DNA of 32,705 nt from Saprospiraceae bacterium (GTDB lineage: Bacteria > Bacteroidota > Bacteroidia > Chitinophagales > Saprospiraceae): NCBI GenBank assembly GCA_013140975.1, contig JABFRV010000003.1, forward strand, positions 1-32,705, in the 5' to 3' direction. Below, piece after piece: positions 7,788-14,779 of this stretch; positions within the stretch are counted from its first letter, which is position 1; each line of letters starts with the position of its first letter. Made by a program: the position numbers and the translations under genes. Under the pieces are notes generated by a model, which worked only from the letters and a program-made list of their open reading frames with translations, searched no databases and had not been told where the DNA came from.

Positions 7788-8263
7788 ATGATGTGTTCTG
7801 TTTTCAATGAAGGTCAATCTTTTCGTTAAAGTCAATTCCGAACTGAAAGTGCAGCACTTATTAAGTCGATAATTCTAAGGCGCGCCAATCGATGTAGTCA
7901 AATATTAATGATCTGTAACATTAAGATTTATAGTCAATCAAGAGTGGCTTTACTTGAATTAGCAGATTTTGAATATAATTTACGATAATAGTACAGAAAT
8001 GAGGAAGAGCGGTCATTTAAAAACAGGGTTAAATTGTAATTTAATGGTGATATTCACTGAAATTCACTTCAGGTATATTTCCAGCTTTATGTACAGTATT
8101 AATTATCAAAAAAATTATTAATAATTAAGAATAATTTGTAGATTTGGGCTTCTGTTTTTTCGAAAGAATGACTAAACAAGAAAATTCAGATTGGAGACAA
8201 TGACCTATATGAAAATGGGTGTGCTCCGGCTGAATTTATTTATTGGAAATAAAATTTAAAAAT
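7788..8263. other. 476-base stretch without a supportable gene
   Basis: This follows the GNAT stub and shows no frame I can defend. It has short AT-rich blocks and a few short open stretches. One, near 8185-8251, reads IGDNDLYENGCAPAEFIYWK before TAA; it looks protein-like and might be the tail of another lost gene, but I could not match it. No strong dyad or perfect promoter was found. It is best read as degenerate accessory DNA. Confidence 0.4.
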
Positions 8264-8449
8264 ATGTTCAAGAAATTTACACTCACGGACAAATTGCTAT
8301 TTACAGCAGCGATACTTTCGTTGCTTTATTCTGAAATATTATTTTTTAACGGAAATTCAGACCAAGCTATTTTTATTGGGCTATGGGTTCCAGCCATATT
8401 AGCTTTTGGTATTTATTTAAAACTAATAATCAATAATAAAAATGATTGA
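8264..8449 (+). CDS. Small two-helix membrane protein
   Basis: The 61-residue protein has two hydrophobic segments, about 12-28 and 37-54, separated by a short polar loop (NGNSDQ), with a basic N-terminus and a charged tail. This fits a small inner-membrane protein. I recall similar short Bacteroidota proteins with a GLWVPAIL-type second helix, but no functional name. The ATG at 8264 is preferred to an upstream in-frame TTG at 8243, which would add seven polar residues. The last codons overlap the start of the next small gene by eight bases, so the two are probably translated together and may form a complex. Confidence 0.65.
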   Translation: MFKKFTLTDKLLFTAAILSLLYSEILFFNGNSDQAIFIGLWVPAILAFGIYLKLIINNKND

Positions 8450-8552
8450 ATTTATCCCATACTTTGCCGGACTTATTACTATAATATTTAGTATCGCTTT
8501 CGGTTACGCTATTACAGACGGTTGGAAATTTAGAAAAAATACAAGGAAATAA
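8442..8552 (+). CDS. 36-residue single-span membrane microprotein
   Basis: The short frame reads from ATG 8442 to TAA 8552. It has one membrane helix (about residues 3-25, beginning FIPYFAGLIT) followed by DGWKFRKNTRK, a basic tail that would stay in the cytoplasm. Its start overlaps the end of the 61-residue membrane protein by eight bases, a layout typical of coupled translation. Too short for many gene finders, it is supported by the overlap, the clear membrane-plus-basic-tail layout and the stop just after the tail. Function unknown; a small subunit of a membrane complex is one possibility. Confidence 0.55.
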   Translation: MIEFIPYFAGLITIIFSIAFGYAITDGWKFRKNTRK

Positions 8553-8812
8553 GCTTTTAGAATCTGGCAATGGTGTCGATTTGAAATCTTTATTTAAAAT
8601 AAGGAATGACAACTTGAAAGCCAAATTTCCAGTCTTAAAGCTGTATTGAAAAAAGTATTTTTTTGTATTGTCAGAACAATGTCTCAAACCCGATGATAGG
8701 GCCCTTTATACAAACCATTATGTGCCTTCTTGGGTGTCATAAAATTATAATATGACTGAAGGAACAAATTGAAACAAAGTCTACCTTAGGCAATCAAAAT
8801 CAACAGTATAAA

Positions 8813-9157
8813 ATGACAAATTACATGCATTTCGCTCAAATCATAATCGCAGCATCAGTTGCTTATGTCTGGATTTTTCGCTTTGAAAATATCATTCTAG
8901 AATTTGAACGATTCGGATTAAGTGTTTTAATGAGAAGTTTTGTAGGTGCAGCTAAAATTGCTTTAGCTACACTATTAGTCGTGGGTATTTGGTATCCCAA
9001 TCTAATAATGATACCATCTATTCTCATGGGATTATTTATGATAAGTGCTCAATATTTTCATTTTAAAATAAAAAATCCATTCATAAAACGATTGCCCTCA
9101 TTGTTGCTTTTGATTTTATGTGTGTTTTTGACCTTAGCTTCCTTGAAGACCATATAA
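8813..9157 (+). CDS. DoxX-like membrane protein (first of tandem pair)
   Basis: The 114-residue protein has four predicted membrane helices (about 7-24, 45-62, 66-83 and 93-112), the layout and size of the DoxX/DoxX-like family. Family members are small inner-membrane proteins linked to redox or oxidative-stress partners, but most are of unknown function. The stretch RSFVGAAKIALATLLVVGIW fits the helix 2 region of DoxX-like proteins (LG-x-x-K-hydrophobic). Two bases after its stop, a second, similar protein begins, so the pair is one transcription unit. It lies after a 260-base spacer with no recognisable gene. Confidence 0.68.
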   Translation: MTNYMHFAQIIIAASVAYVWIFRFENIILEFERFGLSVLMRSFVGAAKIALATLLVVGIWYPNLIMIPSILMGLFMISAQYFHFKIKNPFIKRLPSLLLLILCVFLTLASLKTI

Positions 9158-9159
9158 AT

Positions 9160-9513
9160 ATGTATTTTATATTTGTATCTTGTGTTTTAGTTTCAAGCAT
9201 TTCTTTTTTTGCATATGCTGTTTCCTATTTCAGTTCGCCACACATGAAAAATGAATTTAAACGCTTTGAATTAGAAAAACTTGGGCTTCTGACAATTATT
9301 TTACAGATTTTGGGTGCTCTTGGACTCTTAATTGGTTTATTCATTAAACCTATACTATTAATTTCATCTGGGGGACTTGCAGTTTTGATGTTATTGGGTT
9401 TATTGGTAAGAATTAAATCAAAGGATAGTTTTTGGGTTAGTTTTCCAGCACTATTTTACATGGTTTTGAATGTTTACATACTATATACAGGAATTAATGA
9501 ATGGAAAGATTAA
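9160..9513 (+). CDS. DoxX-like membrane protein (second of tandem pair)
   Basis: The 117-residue protein has four membrane helices with the same order as its upstream neighbour, and a matching central part (FERFGLSVL in the first aligns with FKRFELEKLGLLT here). The ATG at 9160, two bases after the previous stop, is chosen; the longer frame to 9118 would overlap the first gene by 40 bases and add a polar stretch. The two genes probably arose by duplication and may form a heteromeric membrane protein. The function is not deducible. Confidence 0.66.
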   Translation: MYFIFVSCVLVSSISFFAYAVSYFSSPHMKNEFKRFELEKLGLLTIILQILGALGLLIGLFIKPILLISSGGLAVLMLLGLLVRIKSKDSFWVSFPALFYMVLNVYILYTGINEWKD

Positions 9514-9717
9514 AAAAGGAAAAAGCTAAAGAAAGTAGCTTTGACACTTAACTTAAGCTGCTCATCTGAAGTGGCTTCGTATTCCAAAGATAGCTTGGTA
9601 ATTAATCAATCATTCGTTTTTCCAATCAAGTTTTGTATTTTAAGTACCGCCCATCGCGTTACTGAGATCGTTATAAGAAATTTAAAAGATATAATCGAGA
9701 CGTTATGTAAGAACATT

Positions 9718-10154
9718 ATGGCAAAAACTAAGACAATTTATACTGGCAAGACGTAATTGATTTTATAAAATTATATGTTGATAACGAATCAAAAAGGTCG
9801 GACAGTTTTCGACTGATTGATCTAATGAAAGAATGGTCTAACTCTGAGCCGAAAATGTGGGGACCGTCGATTATCGGGTTTGGAAATTATCATTACAAAT
9901 ATGCAAGCGGACACGAAGGCGATGCTCCGGTTCTTGGATTTTCACCAAGGAAATCAGCACTTACGTTTTACGTTTATTCAGATACGGAAAGAAGTAAATT
10001 CGTTTTAACCAAACTTGGTAAATTCAAAATGAGTAAAGCTTGTATCTATGTGAAAAAACTTTCCGACATCAATACTGATGTTCTAAGAGAATTATATTTC
10101 GAATCAATAAAATACATTAGTGAACATCATGAATGTTCTTGCAAACTAAATTAA
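9718..10154 (+). pseudogene. DUF1801 (YdhG-like) gene with one-base frameshift
   Basis: From ATG 9718 the frame reads MAKTKTIYTGKT and stops at TAA 9754. The -1 frame continues with VIDFIKLYVDNESKRSDSF and runs unbroken to TAA 10154. Inserting one base near 9750 restores the expected TGKDVIDFI junction and gives a normal DUF1801 protein of about 145 residues. The family pattern is clear: SEPKMWGPSIIGFGNYHYKY, then GFSPRKSALTFYVY, then LGKFKMSKACIYVKKL. DUF1801 proteins are small soluble proteins of unknown function; some are iron-binding frataxin-like (YdhG). The downstream part has an ATG at 9825 but would lack the N-terminal helices. The rest is intact, so the lesion is recent or a sequencing error. 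Confidence 0.78.
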
Positions 10155-10159
10155 AGATT

Positions 10160-10474
10160 ATGAAAAATATAAATGAATTATTATTAATCAAACCGAGTAA
10201 AAGATTTATCGTTATTGTAAATGGTGCAACTATACTATTGTTAATTCCCCTTATTTCCATGCAGTTCACAAATCAAGTGAATTGGTCATTCTTTGATTTT
10301 CTAATTGTAGCTATATTATTATTTAGTACAGGCTTGGCACTTAACTTTATTTTGAATAAAGTGCATAATGTTCGAAAAAGAATTGCATTGGTAGTAATAC
10401 TTTTTGCAATATTGCTTCTCATTTGGGCAGAACTTGCAGTCGGGATTTTTGGAACTCCTTTCGCTGGAAACTAA
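10160..10474 (+). CDS. Conserved small membrane protein
   Basis: The 104-residue protein has three membrane helices (about 17-36, 45-64 and 76-97) and ends in the distinctive WAELAVGIFGTPFAGN. I recall a widespread family of short Bacteroidota and proteobacterial membrane proteins with nearly the same ending and the central NWSFFDFLIVA...LLFSTGLA, so it is a genuine conserved gene, but no function is known to me. The ATG at 10160 is chosen over 10133 because the longer form would overlap the preceding gene and add nine residues outside the family pattern. It follows the DUF1801 gene after five bases. Confidence 0.75.
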   Translation: MKNINELLLIKPSKRFIVIVNGATILLLIPLISMQFTNQVNWSFFDFLIVAILLFSTGLALNFILNKVHNVRKRIALVVILFAILLLIWAELAVGIFGTPFAGN

Positions 10475-10663
10475 TAACACCTCAGTTAAGACATGTTCTG
10501 CTTTCGTCGGGCATTACTATATTTCCGCCTAGCAATTGTAATTTAAATTTGTGCTAAATAGAACTTAAAAATTTGTTTTTCTGCGCTTTGATAAGAGGTT
10601 ATCCCTAAACAGTAACTTACAAGATGACTTTGCATAAACTATCTTGCTGACACATGTTTGATT

Positions 10664-10690
10664 CCAAAAGATTTCGGGGGCGGTTGACTG
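10664..10690 (+). repeat. Spacer repeat with TTTCGGnGGnGGTTGA core (copy 1)
   Basis: The core TTTCGGGGGCGGTTGACTG matches TTTCGGCGGTGGTTGAACTG at 14613-14638, 4 kb away, with few differences. The G-rich block stands out against the AT-rich background. Both copies sit in spacers and are followed, 48-72 bases later, by AGCAT and the promoter-like element or its remnant. Confidence 0.6.
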
Positions 10691-10727
10691 CTCCACTGAC
10701 ACATTCTTGGTAAACTAAAAATTTATA

Positions 10728-10792
10728 TACACTTCAGCATTTGTGTTTAAAATTGCTAACTTCGAAATGACTGCAAACGTTAACGATCAATG
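10728..10792 (+). repeat. Spacer element copy A (TTTG-N13-TAACTTCG-N13-CGTTA)
   Basis: TTTG at 10740-10743, TAACTTCG at 10757-10764 and CGTTA at 10778-10782, followed by ATCAATG. It aligns over 65 bases with 31200-31264 with few changes and small gaps. TAACTTCG is one base from the Bacteroidota -7 consensus TAnnTTTG, so the element may serve as a promoter for the membrane-protein gene starting at 10829. The TTTG box is closer (13 instead of about 19 bases) than in a standard promoter. Confidence 0.65.
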
Positions 10793-10828
10793 TTATCTTA
10801 AACAATAAATTAATTAAACTAAGAATGT

Positions 10829-11242
10829 ATGAATGTAAAATTAGAAGCATTTAAAGATGCACATAATACTATTCCAAATTACATCAGAATATTTGTTTGG
10901 CTTCAAATTGCAATAAGATTGTTAATTGCTCTCGTGCTTTACCTTAACCAATCCACCTTTTTTACAGATTTAAATTTCTCAGAGGAAGGAGTACTAGCAG
11001 GATTCGATATGGCAGGATAAAGACAACTTGCAGTTTTTACCTTTCTGTTACTTTCCATGCTTACGAAAAACCCAAGAACTCCTGCAATTGCGATTTTTGG
11101 TGGTTTCTTAGTCGAGTTACAGGATTTTTTCATCTTTCTGAAACATTCAGATAATCTACAGAATATTGTTGGGATAGCTCTATTCGCAATTATTCAGTTC
11201 GTTGTAGCGAGAATTTTATTTAGGCTCAGTAGAAAAGAGTGA
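10829..11242 (+). pseudogene. Four-helix membrane protein gene with an in-frame stop
   Basis: A single reading frame of 136 sense codons is interrupted by one TAA at codon 64 (11018-11020). The upstream part (beginning MNVKLEAFKD) has a membrane helix at about 22-38 and ends GVLAGFDMAG. The downstream part begins RQLAVFTFLLLSMLTKNP and holds three more helices, the last about 25 residues before the end. The absence of any other lesion, and the frame continuity, suggest a recent nonsense change or a base-calling error. I do not recognise the family; the size and helix number resemble DoxX-like or other small Bacteroidota membrane proteins. A restart at ATG 11057 would lose the first two helices. 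Confidence 0.65.
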
Positions 11243-11429
11243 TCTGTTTTAATTGGAAGCATTTGAAATATGAAACAGACTTCAAGCCAAGTAAATGAAA
11301 AACCGAAGTATAAATTGGAACAACAATGAACCGCTAATCCAGGTTTTCGTAAGGTGGATGATCTATAAATCTGAGGTTTTATGTCTTAAATATCAGACAA
11401 TCAGGTAATTACGAAAGTTTATTAATGTA

Positions 11430-11482
11430 TTTCAATAAATAATATATGAATATCAAAATAAATTTATTGAAAAACAATAAAT
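11430..11482. promoter_or_regulatory. Candidate operator: three CAATAAAT octamers
   Basis: TTTCAATAAAT (11430-11440) and ATTTATTGAAA (11462-11472) form a perfect 11-base inverted repeat with a 21-base spacer. A third CAATAAAT, in direct orientation, lies at 11475-11482. The right arm contains the -33 TTG of the promoter and the third copy lies between -33 and -7. A protein bound here would block RNA polymerase. The small HTH regulator encoded at 12063 in the same operon is the obvious candidate to bind, giving autoregulation; this is inference. Confidence 0.55.
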
Positions 11483-11496
11483 ATTTACTATCTTTG
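11467..11496 (+). promoter_or_regulatory. Bacteroidota-type promoter of the DUF2975-HTH operon
   Basis: TTG at 11467-11469 and TATCTTTG at 11489-11496 match the Bacteroidota -33/-7 promoter (TTG, 19 bases, TAnnTTTG) with exact boxes and exact spacing. The predicted transcription start is about 11503, leaving a leader of some 20 bases before the ATG at 11523. It is the best promoter match I found in the window. Confidence 0.7.
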
Positions 11497-11522
11497 TGAC
11501 ATCAATTTAAACTTAAGTAATT

Positions 11523-12059
11523 ATGTCAAAAACAAATAACTTCGTATTTACGGTCTTACATATTATCTCATGGGTCATCTTCGTAGGCTTATGCATTGAA
11601 GCTGGTGCCTTAATCGTCAATTTTATTTTTAGTCTGATCAATCCGGATTTTGTCCAGAATTTATATCAAAAGCTGGACTTAAGAAAAATGTATGAACGCA
11701 GTCAATGGGCTTTTTTCAGCATGTATAGTTTTGTTTTAGCCATCTCAATTTTAAAAGCAATACTATTTTATTTAGTCATCAGATTATTAAGTAAAATTGA
11801 TTTGACAAAGCCCTTTAATACGTATGTATCAAAACAGATTTCGTTAATGAGTTATTACACTTTTTTAATAGGAATCTTGAGTTACATTGCACGAGAAATA
11901 GCTAGACATTTAGAGAAAAGAGCTTACGAAATTGATAGCTTGAACAAGTTTTGGGCAGACAGTCAAGCCTTTATTTTAATGGCGGCAGTTATTTATGTCA
12001 TCGCAACCATTTTTTCAAAGGGTGTTGAAATTCAAAACGAAAACGATTTAACTGTATAA
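11523..12059 (+). CDS. DUF2975 membrane protein
   Basis: The 178-residue inner-membrane protein has four helices (about 10-35, 63-85, 106-124 and 149-166) with the DUF2975 layout: a long polar segment between helices 1 and 2, and the LLSKIDLTKPFN segment (88-99) before helix 3. It is followed three bases later by a short HTH regulator, the usual partner of DUF2975 proteins (compare the yoaS-yozG pair of Bacillus). The function is unknown; the constant pairing suggests a membrane sensor or a membrane-active product controlled by the regulator. A strong promoter with repeats lies directly upstream, and the operon appears self-contained. Confidence 0.88.
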   Translation: MSKTNNFVFTVLHIISWVIFVGLCIEAGALIVNFIFSLINPDFVQNLYQKLDLRKMYERSQWAFFSMYSFVLAISILKAILFYLVIRLLSKIDLTKPFNTYVSKQISLMSYYTFLIGILSYIAREIARHLEKRAYEIDSLNKFWADSQAFILMAAVIYVIATIFSKGVEIQNENDLTV

Positions 12060-12062
12060 GCT

Positions 12063-12290
12063 ATGCCAATAATTGTAAACTTAGATGTTATGATGGCAAG
12101 ACGAAAAGTTTCTTTGAATGAACTTTCTAAAAGGGTTGATTTGACCTTATCTAATCTTTCTATCTTAAAAACAGGAAAAGCAAAAGCAATCCGTTTTAGT
12201 ACCCTGGAAGCAATTTGTAAAGCCTTAGACTGTCAACCCAGTGATATTTTAGAATATGTTGACGAACAGAAAAAAACAACAACCTCTTAA
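12063..12290 (+). CDS. Small Cro/C1-type (YozG-like) transcriptional regulator
   Basis: The 75-residue protein is a single helix-turn-helix domain. Helices 2 and 3 are seen at SLNELSKRVDLTLSNLSILKTG (17-38), and the family-typical FSTLEAICKALDCQPSDILEY lies at 45-65. This places it with the YozG/YdaS-like small regulators. It starts three bases after the DUF2975 stop, so the two are co-transcribed. It probably binds its own promoter; the three CAATAAAT octamers at 11430-11482 are the likely site. No effector-binding domain is present, so any signal must come from a partner, possibly the DUF2975 membrane protein. Confidence 0.9.
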   Translation: MPIIVNLDVMMARRKVSLNELSKRVDLTLSNLSILKTGKAKAIRFSTLEAICKALDCQPSDILEYVDEQKKTTTS

Positions 12291-12300
12291 ACTGGGTTCT

Positions 12301-12366
12301 GTGATAGGTTGGGTGATCTCACTTAGATCAACAAAGGATAGACTGTGCTTCTTTAGCAGTTATCAC
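12301..12366. repeat. Dyad bounding the spacer after the HTH gene
   Basis: GTGATA (12301-12306) and TATCAC (12361-12366) form a perfect six-base inverted repeat enclosing 54 bases. An inner dyad GATCTCACTTAGATC lies at 12314-12328, and TTGGGT follows both outer arms (12309-12314 and 12369-12374). The size resembles folded cassette-recombination sites, but no integron core (GTTRRRY) is present. It could also be a transcription terminator region. Confidence 0.35.
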
Positions 12367-12483
12367 GTTTGGGTAGGACAAGTCATAGTAAATAAAACGC
12401 ACATCAATTATACAAACTGTATAAGAGTATATTAAAAGATGACAACAAAATGAATTCATATTCTCAAGAATATTTATAAAAGT

Positions 12484-12813
12484 ATGCGATTTGGTCTTTT
12501 AATTATAATGAGTATTGTAGTTCACTATTCATTTTCGCAAGTAGCTAAAGTTGTTCCCGATATTACAAAGACACCCATTATTAAATGGGAATTTAGTTCT
12601 GACTATTCCTATTATGCATCGCCAATTGTAAAAGATAGTTTGGTTTATATTAGGGGTCTCGATAGTATTCTTCATGCCATTGATTTAAATATAGGTAAGG
12701 AGAAATGGAAATTTCACAAAAATGGTGAAATATGCTCAAACGTATGAATCAACATGGATAACTTATATTTAAATGGCGGACATGGATATATTTAACGCTT
12801 GAAAAATATTTAA
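12484..12813 (+). pseudogene. Fragment of a PQQ-type beta-propeller gene
   Basis: The frame begins with a signal peptide (residues 1-18, MRFGLLIIMSIVVHYSFS) and then reads one propeller blade: IIKWEFSSDYSYYASPIV followed by DSLVYIRGLDSILHAIDLNIG and KEKWKFHKNGEICSNV. This is the PQQ/BamB-like repeat pattern (W-x-F ... S-P-x-V ... D-G-x-L-Y-A-L-D ... G-x-x-x-W). A TGA at 12745 ends it at 87 residues, but the same frame continues with DNLYLNGGHGYI, the start of the next blade, to TAA 12793 and a final TAA 12811. Full proteins have several blades (about 350-450 residues), so this is a decayed remnant with at least two stops and a lost 3' part. Confidence 0.7.
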
Positions 12814-12918
12814 TGAAATGCATATAAACGCATTGATTATCTTTAGCGGTAAGTTTGATGGTCAAGCTTAAACCATTATTGATGGCATCAGATTAATGAG
12901 TATTAAAAAAGAATTTTT

Positions 12919-13752
12919 ATGAGATTATTGATTTTATTTACATTATTTTTTATAGCATGTGACAGTGAGAAAGTTACTGTACAACCTACTGCTTATAGAG
13001 TAACCAGGACAATTGCTTATAATAATATTAATGCTGATGTTGTCATTGATAAACCCGCCCTAAATGAAGTGGATGTCTTGTTGGTATTCCACGGAACAGT
13101 GTTATATGATAGTAGTATAATGACTGCTGCCAATACTGCACTTGACAATTTCAAGCTTATATTGGATAGAGATGATATGATGATTGTCAGTGTAGCTTAT
13201 CCACAGGAGAATGTATTATTTGGTGACAATATTGTTCAGGGTGAAGCAGCCTTGTTATGGTTGAAAAACAAAGCGAGTCAGGAATTGGGCATAAAAGTAA
13301 AAAAAGTCTTTTTAGGCGGACATTCACAGGGAGGCTATATGGTGACACGCCTTAATACAATGCATAATACAAATGGCGTTATTGCAAATGCTCCCGGACC
13401 GCTAAATCTTGTTTATAGATGTCAATTGGAGGAAAATGGGCAAATTCAATCCGGTGCAGTTTGTACCAAACTCAAAAACGTGTATGGTACAACTTCAAAT
13501 AACCCAAATGCTTATTTTCAACGGTCATTATTGAATTTTACAAACGGATTTAAGTCTGACATTTTATTTGTCCAGGGACTCAATGACTCTCCTATTCAAA
13601 TGTACTCGTGGCCAACTTTTAAAAAAGAGGTGTCAAGTTGTACAAATTGTCAGCAAACAATGTTTGTTGAAATTGTTGGCGGTAAACACACTTCAATGTT
13701 TGAAAGCCCAATTGCAAGGACTGAATTTAATAACTTTATAAATAGTCATTAA
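12919..13752 (+). CDS. Alpha/beta hydrolase lipoprotein
   Basis: The 277-residue protein has a short lipoprotein signal with lipobox FIAC (lipidated Cys14), so it is probably anchored in the outer or inner membrane. The serine-hydrolase catalytic parts are clear: oxyanion HG at 58-59, nucleophile elbow GGHSQGG with Ser136, Asp223 in QGLNDSP, and His257 in GGKHTSMF. The domain is close to the esterase/prolyl-peptidase-like fold of the PHB-depolymerase and feruloyl-esterase superfamily. Two cysteine pairs (168/182 and 241/244) could form disulfides in the periplasm. The substrate is unknown. The gene stands alone, with spacers of 105 and 155 bases to the neighbouring fragments. Confidence 0.85.
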   Translation: MRLLILFTLFFIACDSEKVTVQPTAYRVTRTIAYNNINADVVIDKPALNEVDVLLVFHGTVLYDSSIMTAANTALDNFKLILDRDDMMIVSVAYPQENVLFGDNIVQGEAALLWLKNKASQELGIKVKKVFLGGHSQGGYMVTRLNTMHNTNGVIANAPGPLNLVYRCQLEENGQIQSGAVCTKLKNVYGTTSNNPNAYFQRSLLNFTNGFKSDILFVQGLNDSPIQMYSWPTFKKEVSSCTNCQQTMFVEIVGGKHTSMFESPIARTEFNNFINSH

Positions 13753-13907
13753 TGTAAAACATCAGCTGATACTGTATTACAAAAATGAAAGTAGTTGGAA
13801 ATAATTGAAGTGGAATAGCGGTTTTGAATTGCAATGATGTAGTTGATTATTTTATTGTATCAGAATAAAGCAGGGAAGAATCTAAAAGGCAAATAAATCA
13901 TAAATAA

Positions 13908-14453
13908 ATGGAAATGGATTTAAAGATTTCTAGACAAAAATGGACAGACCACAAATTCAACTTTGGCATTGATGTAGGTTGGAGTCAGAATATTATAACA
14001 AGGATTTCTGACATAGGAATGAGATGCCAATATCATTGTGATAGTCTATCCGATGAAATGCTTTCAACAAGGTATGATCAAAAATGGAGTATCAAAGAAA
14101 ATATAGGACATTTAATAGATTTGGAAGAATTGCATCTAAAGAGAATTATCCAATTTAAAAGTTTGGAGACTGAGTTGATTGCAACAGATATGTCAAATCA
14201 ATGAACAGAAGGATCTAACCATAACCACAAAGTTCTTAATGATATGATATCTGAATTAATATTTGAAAGGGAAAAGTTGTTACTTCAATTTCAATCTCTA
14301 CAAATAGATAGTTTAAATCATTATTCCCTGCATCCAAGATTAAAAGAAAAAATCAGACCTGTGGACTTATTGTTCTTCATTGGAGAACATGATGATCACC
14401 ATTTAACTACAATCATTGAAATAAAAAAGAAATTAGTCAATGCCAATTCTTAA
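13908..14453 (+). pseudogene. DinB-family gene with an in-frame TGA
   Basis: One frame of 182 codons is split by TGA at codon 99 (14202-14204); both halves belong to the same DinB-like four-helix protein. The first half has YDQKWSIKENIGHLIDLEELH (56-76), with metal-ligand His68. The second half ends with the DinB histidine cluster GEHDDHHLTTI. DinB proteins are metal-dependent; many act as thiol transferases (YfiT/BstA-like), but the substrate here is unknown. The junction reads SNQ-stop-TEGSNHNHK; a C to T change of CGA would explain it. Neither half would fold alone. A second, intact DinB gene lies at 18576. Confidence 0.75.
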
Positions 14454-14779
14454 CTCTGCAAATGCTAAAACTTGCCTTATTGATCTAGCTTCTAACATAC
14501 GAATCTTTTTAAATAATAGAATGAGATATAGTTTACTAGTACTAATTGTGGGAGCTACATGACTTTTTTCCTGTAGACAAAAAAGCCCGGCAAGTAACAT
14601 AGGCTTACTTCTGAAAACTTTCGGCGGTGGTTGAACTGATTTGTTAAAACTTTGTTCTAAAGCATACATTTTATCATTGTACGAATATCTGTGCTGACAA
14701 ATCGCTCTTATTCAAGCTGTCATCTGATAAGCGCAAGCTGAATCATTGACAATTAAATATAAATATTGAAATTAAAAAA
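14454..14779. other. 326-base spacer with a lipoprotein remnant and a repeat copy
   Basis: No intact gene. A frame from ATG 14521 reads MRYSLLVLIVGAT, a TGA at 14560, then LFSCRQKSPASN: this looks like a lipoprotein signal with lipobox LFSC interrupted by one stop, without the rest of a gene. It runs into the GGCGG-type repeat at 14613-14638 and an AGCAT block (14661-14665) matching the order seen in the 10475-10828 spacer. The lost gene appears to have been cut at the repeat boundary. Confidence 0.45.
14613..14638 (+). repeat. Spacer repeat with TTTCGGnGGnGGTTGA core (copy 2)
   Basis: TTTCGGCGGTGGTTGAACTG is nearly the same as the block at 10664-10690. AGCAT follows at 14661 and a degenerate ATTGTACGAATATCTG stands where the TAACTTCG box is found in the other copy. 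This indicates two divergent copies of one long spacer unit. Confidence 0.55.

Larger units (their letters stand above)
10475..10828. other. 354-base spacer carrying repeat copies
   Basis: No gene is seen. The spacer holds a GGCGG-type repeat (10664-10690), then a copy of the TTTG/TAACTTCG/CGTTA element (10728-10792). The same order is found, more degenerate, in the spacer after the interrupted DinB gene. This suggests the spacer is a mobile or copied unit rather than random sequence. Confidence 0.6.

Noticed and set aside
7875-7890. GGCGCGCC palindrome in a spacer
   Set aside because: A single eight-base GC palindrome with no partner or context; probably chance.
9541-9756. 71-codon frame beginning with TTG before the DUF1801 gene
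   Set aside because: Its first 59 codons resemble nothing; its end is just the short N-terminal piece of the frameshifted DUF1801 gene, whose own ATG is at 9718.
11018-14204. Stop-codon reassignment explaining the interrupted genes
   Set aside because: Both TAA and TGA interrupt genes here while both serve as normal stops in intact neighbours such as the Fic (TGA) and DUF2490 (TAA) genes.
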